64,000 bases of DNA from positions 25,261 to 89,260 of the forward strand of contig JAIPBU010000009.1 in assembly GCA_021738535.1 (NCBI GenBank). Reading direction: 5' to 3'. Each line of letters begins with the position of its first letter. Within the stretch, counting starts at the first letter, position 1. Position numbers and translations under genes: made by a program. This DNA comes from Bacteroidales bacterium (lineage in GTDB: Bacteria > Bacteroidota > Bacteroidia > Bacteroidales > VadinHA17). Shown one piece after another: positions 1 through 8,914 of the stretch. The notes beneath the pieces were generated by a model. The model saw only the letters and a program-made list of their open reading frames with translations. It was not told where the DNA came from and searched no databases.

Positions 1-432
1 AAGATTTTCAGCATCATTGATAAGGTCACTTGCCGAGCTGATCATAACTGAAGCTGCCGGACCGGCCATTATTCGTACAGGTCCCAGCTTAGCACCGAGC
101 ATTATTGGCACATCCAGCTTATTAAATTTCTGACTTTTCAGTTCCTCTGTACCTGCTGTGACATCTTCAACTATCATATTATTCTCTGCCATGGAGAACA
201 ACACTTCAGGTTGTACCATAATACCAAGCATCGAAATTCTGAAGAAAGCACCACCGTGAAATCCCCAGGCAGCATCCTGGGCAGCTGTAATGGTTTGCTG
301 CGCGTTTACACTAAGAGGGTCTTCAAGTTTAAAATTATTGGATGTTGCACCGGCCTTCAGCCCCCAGCTAAACTGTGCAAATGCACCTGTTGAAATTATT
401 ACGCCAAATAGAATTAGAACTAATTTTTTCAT
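1..432 (-). CDS. Outer-membrane beta-barrel protein, 3' end cut by window edge
   Basis: The reading frame is open from an ATG at 432 to the left edge (144 codons, no stop), so the C-terminus lies outside the window. It begins with a typical signal peptide (MKKLVLILFGVIISTGAFAQ) followed by FSWGLKAGATSNNF, the short first strand of PorT-like or generic Bacteroidota outer-membrane barrels. Alternating hydrophobic and polar strands with glycine-rich turns follow, for example GAKLGPVRIMAGP. It probably sits in the outer membrane; its substrate cannot be told. It is 65 nt downstream of the response regulator gene on the same strand. Confidence 0.75.
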   Translation of the reverse strand, partial: MKKLVLILFGVIISTGAFAQFSWGLKAGATSNNFKLEDPLSVNAQQTITAAQDAAWGFHGGAFFRISMLGIMVQPEVLFSMAENNMIVEDVTAGTEELKSQKFNKLDVPIMLGAKLGPVRIMAGPAASVMISSASDLINDAENL

Positions 433-497
433 GTTTCTTGTTTTTGGTTGTGTATTTAATGACAGTTATTTTATACGAATGGTTGCGTTTATTGTTA

Positions 498-1187
498 CTA
501 ATCCATTATTTTATATCCAACTCCCTTAACCGTTTGAATAATATCATCTCCGACTTTTTCCCTTATCTTCCTGATATGAACATCAATAGTGCGATCGCCC
601 ACAATAATGTCTTCACCCCAGACTTTTTTAAATATTTCGGTTCTTGTAAAAACTTTCCCGGGTTTAGTAAGAAGAAGTGATAAAAGTTCAAACTCCTTCC
701 TGGGCAGATATACTTCTTTATTATCAAAATACATAACAAAACGGTCGCGGTCAAGACTCAATCGACCGGAGTCAAGAACCTGCAGGTTATTTTCCGTATC
801 ACCCCTTGTACTATACCTTCTCAACAATGCTTTCACCCTGCTCACAAGTACTTTGGGGCGAATTGGTTTAATTATGTAATCATCTCCCCCTGCATCAAAA
901 CCGGCAATTTGAGAATAATCTTCACTCCTGGCTGTTAAAAAACAAATAATGCTTGAATTCAGTTCTTCAATTTTCCTGATCTGCTCACATGCTTCAATAC
1001 CATCTATCCCGGGCATCATAACGTCAAGCAGTATCAGGTGGGGCATTACTTCCTTTGCCTTACTTATTCCACTGTGACCGTCAGCTGCCGTATATACTTC
1101 AAATCCCTCCCTGCGCAAGGTATAGGAAAGGAATTCTCTTATATCCTCTTCATCATCTACAAGCAATATTGTATGCTGCTTTCCCAT
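498..1187 (-). CDS. OmpR/PhoB-family DNA-binding response regulator
   Basis: Two-domain response regulator of 229 residues. The receiver domain has the acidic pair D11-D12 (LLVDDEED), the phospho-acceptor D55 (LILLDVMMPG) and the conserved lysine in DDYIIKP. The C-terminal winged helix has the OmpR-type ending (IDVHIRKIREKVGDD, then VKGVGYK). A TTG start at 1211 would add eight residues and overlap the upstream gene. I prefer the ATG at 1187, which leaves a 13-nt gap and a normal receiver N-terminus. The gene follows a TlpA-like gene on the same strand, probably as one transcript. No histidine kinase is encoded nearby, so it looks orphan here. Confidence 0.9.
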   Translation of the reverse strand: MGKQHTILLVDDEEDIREFLSYTLRREGFEVYTAADGHSGISKAKEVMPHLILLDVMMPGIDGIEACEQIRKIEELNSSIICFLTARSEDYSQIAGFDAGGDDYIIKPIRPKVLVSRVKALLRRYSTRGDTENNLQVLDSGRLSLDRDRFVMYFDNKEVYLPRKEFELLSLLLTKPGKVFTRTEIFKKVWGEDIIVGDRTIDVHIRKIREKVGDDIIQTVKGVGYKIMD

Positions 1188-1200
1188 AGGATCCGGATAA

Positions 1201-1734
1201 TTATTTCTCAAGTTCAGTGAAAATAATGTTTTTCATTTCATTAAACTCATCCATCCTGAAGAGCCTGGTAAGCTTAACTATGTATCCTTCGCGATCAATA
1301 ATTACATTCCTTGTAACGCCGGCCTCCTTAAGGGCAAAGAGGCTGAAAATTTCAGCTCCGGGATCAAGGGCAAGGGGATATGTAACCCCAATATCTTTTT
1401 TGAACTTCTTAACTGTTTCAAGCGGTTCATCCCTGTCTATACCAATTACTTTCAAACCCAGTTCTTTCCCTTCTTCCCAGATTTCACTTTCGATGTAGGG
1501 CATCTCTTTCCGGCAAACACTGCACCAGCTGGCTGTAAACTGAAGCATTACCACACTTCCTCTCAACTCTGACAGCATATAAGACTTTCCGCTTGCTTCC
1601 CTGATTAAAAAATCAGGGGCTTTGTCCCCAACCTTAACAATATATCCATGTTCATACACCTCCTGTGAATAATTGGTTGATGTACAAATAAACAAAAAGA
1701 ATATAACCGGCAGTACTTTAAGTAATGATTTCAT
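1201..1734 (-). CDS. TlpA/ResA-like exported thioredoxin-fold protein
   Basis: A 177-residue protein with an N-terminal signal peptide (hydrophobic residues 5-18, probable cleavage after YSQ at 24). It carries an AhpC/TSA-Redoxin fold with GDKAPDF near residue 36 and the redox motif C71-S-V-C74 in TASWCSVCRKEMP. The family reduces or repairs disulfides, or matures cytochromes, in the periplasm. The motif CSVC differs from the CEPC of classical ResA, so the partner is uncertain. The gene lies 13 nt upstream of the response regulator and is divergent from the M28 peptidase. Confidence 0.85.
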   Translation of the reverse strand: MKSLLKVLPVIFFLFICTSTNYSQEVYEHGYIVKVGDKAPDFLIREASGKSYMLSELRGSVVMLQFTASWCSVCRKEMPYIESEIWEEGKELGLKVIGIDRDEPLETVKKFKKDIGVTYPLALDPGAEIFSLFALKEAGVTRNVIIDREGYIVKLTRLFRMDEFNEMKNIIFTELEK

Positions 1735-1905
1735 AGCTGTTAATTATGTTAACCACCAAATATATGTTAATTCAGCCAATAGAAAATTCTTATACCGGGT
1801 TTTTTTCATCTCAATCAGATTTTAGCGTTAATATTTGTTAATGCACTCTATAAAACAATTCAAAAAACTATATTTAAATTTCAGTTTAATAAAAACACTA
1901 TTTTT

Positions 1906-3483
1906 ATGAAATTTATTGCCCATTCACTATTCCTAACCTTATTCCTGAGCTGTAATTTATATTCACAGGAGCCGGTCGATAAAGGTTTAAACATGATAAC
2001 ACGTGATGCCCTCCAGGCTCAGCTTGGTTTCCTGGCGTCGGACTGGACCGAGGGCAGGGAGACAGGCGAAAGAGGTGCTTTCCTGGCAGCTGACTACATT
2101 GCAAGTATGCTTAAGCTTTATGGAGTAAAACCTGCAGGAGACATTGTAAATGCATATAATCCCGCCAGCAGAAGCTATGAAAGGAAAAGAACATACTTCC
2201 AGTCTTTTGCCCTGCAACAGAATTTACCTTATTCTTCCCAATCCCTGGAAATAGTCAATAAAAATCAGGGTAAAGTGCACAAATTGTCTTTTGAACCGGG
2301 GACAGATTTCAATATTGCTCCCTCATATCCCGGAATAGAGATCGAATCAGAAGTTGTATTTGTAGGATACGGATACCGTAATGAAGATACTGGCTATGAT
2401 GATTTTAAAAATACTGATATTGAGGGAAAGATCATTTTAAGGCTTACAGGTGTACCGGAAGGACTGTCAGTTTATGAAAACGACAGGTACGCAGCTTACA
2501 GGATCAGCCGTGATAAAGACAGGATTGCGACTGAGCTTGGTGCAGCAGCCATACTGGAAGCAGATCCCCGTGATAATGGAATGAGATGGACCACACCAAA
2601 ACCTTTTATGAATATGTCTCCGTCTGAATCAGGCAGGCACAGTTCACGTAAGAGGTATAGTATACCGGACTCAGAGGTATCTGATGCTCCTGTCAAAGCT
2701 TACATATCAAAACGAACTGCCAATGCTGTACTTAGCCGTACCGGCAAGACACTGGAAAATCTGCTCAGGGGAAACAGAACCGAAAGCCTCAATACGGGGG
2801 CTATTGTTAAGATCAAAGCCGCAAGCCAGTCGGAGCTCGTTCATGTCCGAAACGTTATTGGTATGATTGAAGGGAAAAAACGTGATGAAATCATTGTTAT
2901 TGGAGCTCATTATGACCATGTTGGTATGGTAGACGGATATATCAATAACGGAGCCGACGACAATGGTTCCGGAACGGTTGGGGTAATGACAATGGCCAGG
3001 GCAATACAAGCATGTGGTCCTAAACCGGAAAAGACAATCATCTTTGCCTTATGGACAGGTGAAGAAAAAGGATTACTCGGATCAAGGTATTTTGTTGACA
3101 ATCCAACCGTCCCCCTGGAGCACATAGTAATGAATCTTAATTTTGATATGATATCAAGATATGTGGCCGATGACAAACCCGATGATGTTACAGTTACCTA
3201 CACGAAGTCATATCCCTACTTCCAGGAAATAACAGAGAGATACATTGAGGATTACAACATTGAGCTTAAACCTGATTACGTATCTTCCCCAAATCCTCCG
3301 GGTGGATCAGATCACAGGTCATTTGTTGCGAAAGGTATTCCCATTCTTCGTTTTAAACCTGGGCACAGGGAAGAATACCACACTCCTGCTGATGAGTATG
3401 AGACCATAGACTGGGATATAATGGAAAAAATAATAAAAATCAGTTTCCTGGATATATGGGATCTAGCCAATAATGAATGGTAA
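1906..3483 (+). CDS. Secreted M28-family zinc metallopeptidase
   Basis: A 525-residue exported aminopeptidase-type enzyme with signal peptide MKFIAHSLFLTLFLSCNLYSQ. A PA-type insert (about residues 130-240) precedes the catalytic M28 core. The expected metal ligands and catalytic residues are all present: GAHYDH near 333, NNGADDNGSG near 350, GEEKGLLGS near 385, NFDMIS near 410 and GGSDHRSF near 467. It should release amino acids from peptides in the periplasm or outside the cell, but the exact specificity is not readable. It is transcribed divergently from the TlpA-like gene across a 171-nt AT-rich spacer. Confidence 0.93.
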   Translation: MKFIAHSLFLTLFLSCNLYSQEPVDKGLNMITRDALQAQLGFLASDWTEGRETGERGAFLAADYIASMLKLYGVKPAGDIVNAYNPASRSYERKRTYFQSFALQQNLPYSSQSLEIVNKNQGKVHKLSFEPGTDFNIAPSYPGIEIESEVVFVGYGYRNEDTGYDDFKNTDIEGKIILRLTGVPEGLSVYENDRYAAYRISRDKDRIATELGAAAILEADPRDNGMRWTTPKPFMNMSPSESGRHSSRKRYSIPDSEVSDAPVKAYISKRTANAVLSRTGKTLENLLRGNRTESLNTGAIVKIKAASQSELVHVRNVIGMIEGKKRDEIIVIGAHYDHVGMVDGYINNGADDNGSGTVGVMTMARAIQACGPKPEKTIIFALWTGEEKGLLGSRYFVDNPTVPLEHIVMNLNFDMISRYVADDKPDDVTVTYTKSYPYFQEITERYIEDYNIELKPDYVSSPNPPGGSDHRSFVAKGIPILRFKPGHREEYHTPADEYETIDWDIMEKIIKISFLDIWDLANNEW

Positions 3484-3532
3484 GTCCTTTGTTCTCATGG
3501 CATAGATTTTGCGTTAATATTATTAAAAAGCT

Positions 3533-4030
3533 ATGAGAAATATATTATACATACTGTTACCTGTTATGCTCATTTTATCATCATGTTCAGGCTACAGGAG
3601 CATTTCTGAAAATCGTGCCGAAAGGCAGGCAGTTAGAAAAGCTGTTGTTAAAGACGCTGTCGAGCAACAAAGAATGGTACTGAGCATCAACAGGTTTCAC
3701 CCCTTAAAGGGAAGTCCCGTTGAAATGAGACCGGATAATAACTTTGTAATTATTGATGGTGACAAGATCAGGATGAGCCTGGGTTATATGGGCCGGTCAC
3801 ACAGTATTAGGCCGATATCTGCCATTAACATGAGTGGCAGGATATTATCAAGGGAAATTGGCGTTTACAAGAACGGGGGCTATGACATGAGCATTGAGGC
3901 CAGCCAGGACAATGAAAGATTCAGGATTCATCTTATAATCTCCGGATCAGGCCAGGTTGACCTGAGTATAATAAATACGAGAATTGATATGGCCAGATAT
4001 TCCGGAAGGTTAAAGAATACAAGCAGCTAG
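3533..4030 (+). CDS. DUF4251-family lipoprotein
   Basis: A 165-residue protein with a lipoprotein signal (LILSSC, lipid-modified Cys at about residue 18). A short helical region rich in Arg and Glu is followed by an all-beta domain resembling DUF4251, a family largely restricted to Bacteroidota with no known biochemical role. Supporting features are the PDNNFVIIDGDKIRMSLGYMG stretch and the terminal IIN strand. It is 49 nt after the M28 gene and may be co-transcribed. Its stop codon overlaps that of the convergent barrel gene within a CTAG at 4027-4030. Confidence 0.75.
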   Translation: MRNILYILLPVMLILSSCSGYRSISENRAERQAVRKAVVKDAVEQQRMVLSINRFHPLKGSPVEMRPDNNFVIIDGDKIRMSLGYMGRSHSIRPISAINMSGRILSREIGVYKNGGYDMSIEASQDNERFRIHLIISGSGQVDLSIINTRIDMARYSGRLKNTSS

Positions 4031-4758
4031 AAAACATAGAAGAAACCCAGTGTAACGCTTATAGCTTCCATTTCAACTTCTTCTTCCCTGGTATCTTTGT
4101 ACGTTTCAAGATCGGTAATTTTCGTAAGCTCAAAATCATATGCAGCACTGCTGTTGAAGTAATCTGCACTTAGTTTAATACCTGTACCCGAACGGGACTG
4201 GTAAAGTATACTCCCTCCATAAGAATAAACCAGGTTTGCAGATGTACCTTTGGCAATGGCCATAATATCATCAAGGCCTTCTGTATACGACAAATCCCGT
4301 TTAGGATAAAAGGACATATTCAAACCTCCAAGAGCTCTCACTCCTGCCTGGAAAGGTCCAAATGGCACGGATAATTCCGGACCAAGCATAAGATTTACGT
4401 AATTCCAGAATCCTGATTCAAAATTTGTCTCTTCCGGAAGGGGAACCTGTGATAAAACCGGAACCACGGTCTGGGTCTCAATGTAATCAAGTAAATGGCC
4501 CAGGTAAACATCCCTCTCGGCATATACAGATCCGAAGCCCAGTGTACCTCCAACACCTACCAGACTGATGGGGTAATAAAAGCCTTCGAATGATACAGTG
4601 AAGCCGGGTATTGCATAGCCGTCGTTAAAAATATCCACATTCTGTGCAAATTTACCCTGCGGAATACTTGTACCCAGGCTGAAACCAATATAACTATCCT
4701 GTGATTTTGCACTGACTGTTACCAATGCAAGTATGATGACGATCAAAAATTTTTTCAT
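4027..4758 (-). CDS. Outer-membrane beta-barrel protein
   Basis: A 243-residue protein with signal peptide MKKFLIVIILALVTVSAKSQ and then SYIGFSLGTSIPQGKF, a typical first strand of OmpA-like or PorT-like barrels. Alternating strands and aromatic girdle residues run to a C-terminal aromatic end (VTLGFFYVF), the recognition signal of the outer-membrane insertion machinery. There is no plug or peptidoglycan-binding domain. Function is unknown. It ends on the same four bases as the DUF4251 gene, so the two are convergent with no spacer. Confidence 0.8.
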   Translation of the reverse strand: MKKFLIVIILALVTVSAKSQDSYIGFSLGTSIPQGKFAQNVDIFNDGYAIPGFTVSFEGFYYPISLVGVGGTLGFGSVYAERDVYLGHLLDYIETQTVVPVLSQVPLPEETNFESGFWNYVNLMLGPELSVPFGPFQAGVRALGGLNMSFYPKRDLSYTEGLDDIMAIAKGTSANLVYSYGGSILYQSRSGTGIKLSADYFNSSAAYDFELTKITDLETYKDTREEEVEMEAISVTLGFFYVF

Positions 4759-4802
4759 AATTGTAAACTGTATCTAAACCTTTCAAAAATAAACTTTTTA
4801 TT

Positions 4803-5171
4803 TCATACTTCCAGCAGGTCTGTGTTTTTAACCAGCAACAAATATTCAGAGTCCATAATCCTGTAGCCATATTCATAGCAGTATCTTGTTACCAATCTGT
4901 CTTTTTCAGTTTCCACTGAATGTGTAAAAAAATTAATATTAAACTCTGAGACAAGAAGAGCATCTTTGTGTATTCTCTTTTTACCACTTTCATACAACTC
5001 GCATAACACCTTCCTGTTCCTGCGTAAAACACTGTGAACATTACGAACAAGGCTGTTTGCTTCCCTGTTTATGGTATTATTATAATTGTTACGACACTGG
5101 TCAGAACAAAATTTCTTGTCTGACCTACCCCTTAGTGCTGCACCGCAGTCGAGACATTTCCTTGGTGACAT
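4803..5171 (-). CDS. Small zinc-ribbon protein, DUF2116-like N-terminus
   Basis: A 122-residue cytoplasmic protein. The first 35 residues hold a treble-clef or ribbon type zinc site: C6-x2-C9, then FCSDQCRNNYNN with two more cysteines about 12 residues later. The rest is a basic helical region followed by a C-terminal part with RYCYEYGYRIMDSEYLL. Such FCSDxCR proteins occur across Bacteroidota and may bind nucleic acid, but the role is not established. It lies 44 nt upstream of the barrel gene on the same strand. Confidence 0.7.
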   Translation of the reverse strand: MSPRKCLDCGAALRGRSDKKFCSDQCRNNYNNTINREANSLVRNVHSVLRRNRKVLCELYESGKKRIHKDALLVSEFNINFFTHSVETEKDRLVTRYCYEYGYRIMDSEYLLLVKNTDLLEV

Positions 5172-5345
5172 TACTGGAATTTTATATAAAGTTATAAAAT
5201 GTATAGCTTGTTTACAATTCTCACCTTTCTTTTAATCATAATAAAAATATTAACAAGATCCTGCCAAAACAGGAGAAAGCCGATTTTAAACGCTTAATAT
5301 TCAACTATAATCATTTATTTACCGAGTTAGTCCCTTACTGTAATT

Positions 5346-5353
5346 TATGTTTG
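5346..5353 (+). promoter_or_regulatory. Candidate Bacteroidota -7 box upstream of ssb
   Basis: TATGTTTG matches the phylum's TAnnTTTG -7 consensus and lies 37 nt before the ssb start. A good TTTG -33 element at the right spacing is not evident, so the call rests on the -7 match and position alone. Confidence 0.35.
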
Positions 5354-5390
5354 TATCAGTTAATTATTTTTATTCAAAAATCTTAGTATT

Positions 5391-5750
5391 ATGGCATCTT
5401 TAAACAACAAAGTACATTTAATCGGTAATCTTGGGAGAGATCCAGAGATCAGGGAATTTGACAATGGCAGGAAAGTTGCAAACTTTCCCCTCGCCACATC
5501 TGAAACCTTTAAGAACGAAAAAGGAGAAAAGCTGCAGGAAACAACCTGGCACAACCTTGTAATGTGGAATGGCCTGGCCACTATTGCTGAGAAATACCTT
5601 ACAAAAGGTAAAGAGATAGCGGTAGAAGGACGTATATCACACCGTGAATATGAAAAAGACGGCACGAAAAAGTGGTACACGGAAATTATTGTCGGACAAA
5701 TGCAAATGCTTGGAGCAAAAAAGCAGGAAAGCGTGTTTGATGAGAAATAG
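5391..5750 (+). CDS. ssb: Single-stranded DNA-binding protein, short form
   Basis: A 119-residue OB-fold protein starting MASLNNKVHLIGNLGRDPEIR. Family landmarks are NKVxLIGNLGxDPE, FPLATSE, WHNLVMW and VEGRISHREYEKDG. It binds single-stranded DNA in replication, repair or recombination. The protein stops at KKQESVFDEK soon after the OB fold. It lacks the glycine/proline-rich tail and the acidic DDIPF-type tip used to recruit partners, so it may be a secondary SSB and not the main replicative one. It has its own promoter candidate and a strong terminator. Confidence 0.92.
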   Translation: MASLNNKVHLIGNLGRDPEIREFDNGRKVANFPLATSETFKNEKGEKLQETTWHNLVMWNGLATIAEKYLTKGKEIAVEGRISHREYEKDGTKKWYTEIIVGQMQMLGAKKQESVFDEK

Positions 5751-5769
5751 ACCGGGCTTTAAAAGCAGA

Positions 5770-5814
5770 GGCTAAAGCAGAGGTATGTATAAACCTCTGC
5801 CTTAGCCTTATTTT
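5770..5814 (+). terminator. Rho-independent terminator of ssb
   Basis: The stem GGCTAA-A-GCAGAGGT (5770-5784) pairs with ACCTCTGC-C-TTAGCC (5793-5807), 14 pairs with one mismatch and an 8-nt loop. It is followed by TTATTTT. It sits between the convergent ssb and S9 peptidase genes and may also reduce read-through from the other side. Confidence 0.85.
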
Positions 5815-5822
5815 ATCCGCCG

Positions 5823-8168
5823 TTAATAATCCTTAAGCTCAACATTAGTCCTGTAATCACCCAGGAGATGTTCAGCAAAATAATACCACATCATTGTTTC
5901 AAAATACTCTGAATAATCTCCAAAACCATGTCTTTTACCCGGCATGATCATAAAATCGAATCTTTTATTTGCCTTGATAAGCGCATTTACCACCCTGATA
6001 CTGTTCCCTGGGTGCACATTATTGTCTATATCACCATGAACCAATAGCAGGTGACCTTCCAGGTTTTTAGCAAGATCCTGGTTAACCGGAACATCCGATT
6101 TGAAAGAAATAACAGTTTTTAGGCTATCCTGCTTATCTTCAGGGTAAGCTTTTTCCTGTTTCTTATCACTTTTCACCTTTACTTCTTTCTTAACTTCTTT
6201 AACACCATGATGTGTCTCACCCCACCATTGATTATAAATATTATTATCGTGGTTGCCGGCAGAAGAAACTGCAACATCATAGAAATCTGGGTGACTCAGC
6301 AATGCTGCGGTACTCATAAATCCACCTCCTGAGTGACCGTAAATACCGACATTTTCAACATCTATGAAATCATAGCGGTCAGCCAGCTGTTCAATCCCGT
6401 ACCTGTCGTCTGCAAGAGCATAGTCCCGCAGGTTGTCATATCCGTAGGTATGATAATAGTTATTTCTCTGGGGGCTGCCACCGCGGTGACCGAAGTTTAC
6501 CACGATAAAGCCGAGCTGTGCAAGGGCAGTATTATATCTTGAGCTCACTGAGAAAGAATAAGGAACGGATTCTGTTTGCGGTCCCGGGTAAACATATGAT
6601 ATAACCGGGTATTTACGAGTTGAATCAAAATCGAAAGGCTTGAACATAACACCATACAGGTCAGTAACGCCATCTTTTGCCTTTACTACGAAGCGCTCCG
6701 GCATTTGCCAGCCGGTAGCATACACCTGTGACAGATCCGGTTTTTCAAGATTCAGTACTATTGATCCGTTTTTATCTCGCAGTACTGACTGTGGTTCCAT
6801 GTCAACTCTTGAATAAGTATCCACCCAGTAATCATTTGTCTTTGCCATACTGAATGAATGGTCGGCATTTTCAGGGCTGATAAGCCTCATGCCAGGCTCA
6901 TCAAGTGAAAGCTTATAGAACATTGAGTAGTATGGGTGTACTCCCTTCTCCTTTCCAAAAGCTTCCACATAGAGTTCTCTTTTAAGAGTATCTATACGTT
7001 CAATATCTCCGGTAACGAAATAGCCATTGGTGAGCTGCCTTTTCATATTACCTTCACCGTCGTAAAGGTAGAGCTGTCCCCATCCTGATCTTTCAGACCA
7101 CCAGATAAGATCTTCTCCCTCGTTAAGGACAGCCAGGTCTCCGAATCCGTACCCGTCATAAATATACGGATATTGCTCTTCTTCAAAAAGAACTTCCAGT
7201 TCACCTGTATTTGCATCAACCTTACATATCTCAAGCTTTGTAAGATCTCTTTTCTTCCTTTCAATTATCATTTTACCGGCAGTTTCCTGCGAAACCCACC
7301 TTACTCTCAGGCGCTGATCTTTCCATTTTTTTACATCAACATCTGTGCGTTCTTTTGATTCAACATCAAAAATTATCAATTCGTTTTGTGGTACATTAGC
7401 CTCACCGGGCATTGAATACTTGTATGTTTCAAGTTCAGGCCTGGGTTCTGCGAGGGAATTGATAACAAACAATTCACTTACCTTGCGACGGTCAGATTTT
7501 ATAACAAATAATTTCTCTTCATTTTCGAACCACCTTGCAATGCTTCGTACCTTCTTGTCTTTTGCAGTATCCGCCCTGCTGCTGGCATATCCATAGTGCT
7601 CCATCCCGTCCTCGGTCAGTCTTATTTCAGTACTGTCAGGATCATCGGATTTCATAATATACAGGTCATAGTTTTTAGCATAGGCAATCCATGTACTGTC
7701 AGGGCTGTAAGTTGCCCACCTGTTACGCCTTTTCTCTTCAGGAACAGTATCCTTAATAACCAGCTTTCGGCTATTGATATCATAAAGGAACCTTATACTA
7801 TCTATCTTAAAAGTAAGTTTGGTTGTACTTTCTTTCTCAAATTCAAGATCTTTTAAAGGCAGGTCCAGTTGATTATAGGGCCTGTGTATTAGCCTGTGAA
7901 TCTCTGAAGCCATATAGCTGCGGTCAAACAGTAATTTCTTTGTTTTCCGGTCGGCATCAACATAGTAATAATTTTTCCCATCCGACTTCTTGTAGGAGTA
8001 CCAGAATTTATTTGATTCATTTATCCAGTTAGGGCTGACCCTTGTATCTCCTACTTTTTGCCTGAGGTTTGACCTTCTGAATTTTTCAGCTGCCTTAAAA
8101 TTTGCTTTTTGCGCATAAGTCATTGAAGCAATGAAAAGGCTTAAGAGTATAAAAACAGTTTTTTTCAT
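5823..8168 (-). CDS. S9-family dipeptidyl peptidase (DPP IV-like), exported
   Basis: A 781-residue prolyl-oligopeptidase-family enzyme with signal peptide MKKTVFILLSLFIASMTYAQ. The N-terminal two thirds form the DPP IV beta-propeller. The C-terminal alpha/beta hydrolase has Ser613 in YGHSGGGF, an Asp near 713 in HGDIDNNVHP and His747 in GKRHGFGD. It should trim dipeptides in the periplasm. A lysine-rich stretch (KEVKKEVKVKSDKKQEKA, about residues 656-673) is inserted between the catalytic Ser and Asp. The gene appears monocistronic. Confidence 0.92.
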   Translation of the reverse strand: MKKTVFILLSLFIASMTYAQKANFKAAEKFRRSNLRQKVGDTRVSPNWINESNKFWYSYKKSDGKNYYYVDADRKTKKLLFDRSYMASEIHRLIHRPYNQLDLPLKDLEFEKESTTKLTFKIDSIRFLYDINSRKLVIKDTVPEEKRRNRWATYSPDSTWIAYAKNYDLYIMKSDDPDSTEIRLTEDGMEHYGYASSRADTAKDKKVRSIARWFENEEKLFVIKSDRRKVSELFVINSLAEPRPELETYKYSMPGEANVPQNELIIFDVESKERTDVDVKKWKDQRLRVRWVSQETAGKMIIERKKRDLTKLEICKVDANTGELEVLFEEEQYPYIYDGYGFGDLAVLNEGEDLIWWSERSGWGQLYLYDGEGNMKRQLTNGYFVTGDIERIDTLKRELYVEAFGKEKGVHPYYSMFYKLSLDEPGMRLISPENADHSFSMAKTNDYWVDTYSRVDMEPQSVLRDKNGSIVLNLEKPDLSQVYATGWQMPERFVVKAKDGVTDLYGVMFKPFDFDSTRKYPVISYVYPGPQTESVPYSFSVSSRYNTALAQLGFIVVNFGHRGGSPQRNNYYHTYGYDNLRDYALADDRYGIEQLADRYDFIDVENVGIYGHSGGGFMSTAALLSHPDFYDVAVSSAGNHDNNIYNQWWGETHHGVKEVKKEVKVKSDKKQEKAYPEDKQDSLKTVISFKSDVPVNQDLAKNLEGHLLLVHGDIDNNVHPGNSIRVVNALIKANKRFDFMIMPGKRHGFGDYSEYFETMMWYYFAEHLLGDYRTNVELKDY

Positions 8169-8230
8169 TACAGGGTATTTTTGATTAGTGATCCAAAATT
8201 ATAAATACCTTAATACTAATAGTAACAAAG

Positions 8231-8242
8231 TGTTGTACAACA
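8231..8242. repeat. Perfect 12-bp palindrome in the iorB-S9 spacer
   Basis: TGTTGTACAACA is its own reverse complement. It lies in the 157-nt spacer downstream of iorB and about 65 nt upstream of the S9 peptidase start. It could be an operator for the peptidase gene, but there is a single copy and no recognised regulator. Confidence 0.3.
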
Positions 8243-8326
8243 GGCAAGATTCAATACATTTTCCTGTTCTGACATGTGCAACTATCCTGTTAGTATAGTT
8301 CAGGTACCTGGCTATTATTAAAACAT

Positions 8327-8902
8327 TTAATTAGTAAACTGATCCCTGCCGGCATGTAAAGCCTTAAGGTTAAGGTCAATTACCTCCGTGCCTTTTTTAC
8401 CAAAGAGTTTACGAATAGCATTCTCAATACTCTCAACAGGTAACTCCAGGAAATGAGATGCAGCACCAAGCATTACTATGTTTGCTGCCTTTCCTGAACC
8501 AGCCTCTCTTGCTATTGAATCGGCATCAACGATAAGGTTATTTTTCACCTTTTTAATTTCTGTCATCAACTCGCCGGTATCCGGATAATCAGGAATATTT
8601 ACAAAGGGATTTGAATTAGTAACCAGCCAACCTTCAGCGGACAGCCAGGGCAGGTAGCGCAACGACTCCATGGGTTCTACTGAAAGGATCAGGTCTGCTT
8701 CACCATAAGGTATAAGATCTGATGCCACGGGATGATCAGATAGGCGGAAATGGGACTGTACATCACCTCCCCGCTGGCTCATACCATGTACTTCGGCCTG
8801 TTTAAGATATAGGTTGTTTTCAACGGCGGCATAGCCAATGACAGCGGCTATAGACAGGATACCCTGGCCACCAACACCGGATAGTATAATATCATTTTTC
8901 AT
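8327..8902 (-). CDS. iorB: Indolepyruvate:ferredoxin oxidoreductase, beta subunit
   Basis: A 191-residue gamma-type subunit of the 2-oxoacid:ferredoxin oxidoreductase superfamily. It opens with IILSGVGGQGILSIAAVIGYAA and continues with the family motif EVHGMSQRGGDVQSHFRLS. With IorA it oxidises aryl pyruvates from aromatic amino acid transamination to aryl-acetyl-CoA, passing electrons to ferredoxin; the reverse reaction serves biosynthesis. It lies 12 nt downstream of iorA on the same strand. Confidence 0.92.
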   Translation of the reverse strand: MKNDIILSGVGGQGILSIAAVIGYAAVENNLYLKQAEVHGMSQRGGDVQSHFRLSDHPVASDLIPYGEADLILSVEPMESLRYLPWLSAEGWLVTNSNPFVNIPDYPDTGELMTEIKKVKNNLIVDADSIAREAGSGKAANIVMLGAASHFLELPVESIENAIRKLFGKKGTEVIDLNLKALHAGRDQFTN

Positions 8903-8914
8903 TATAATGCTAGT

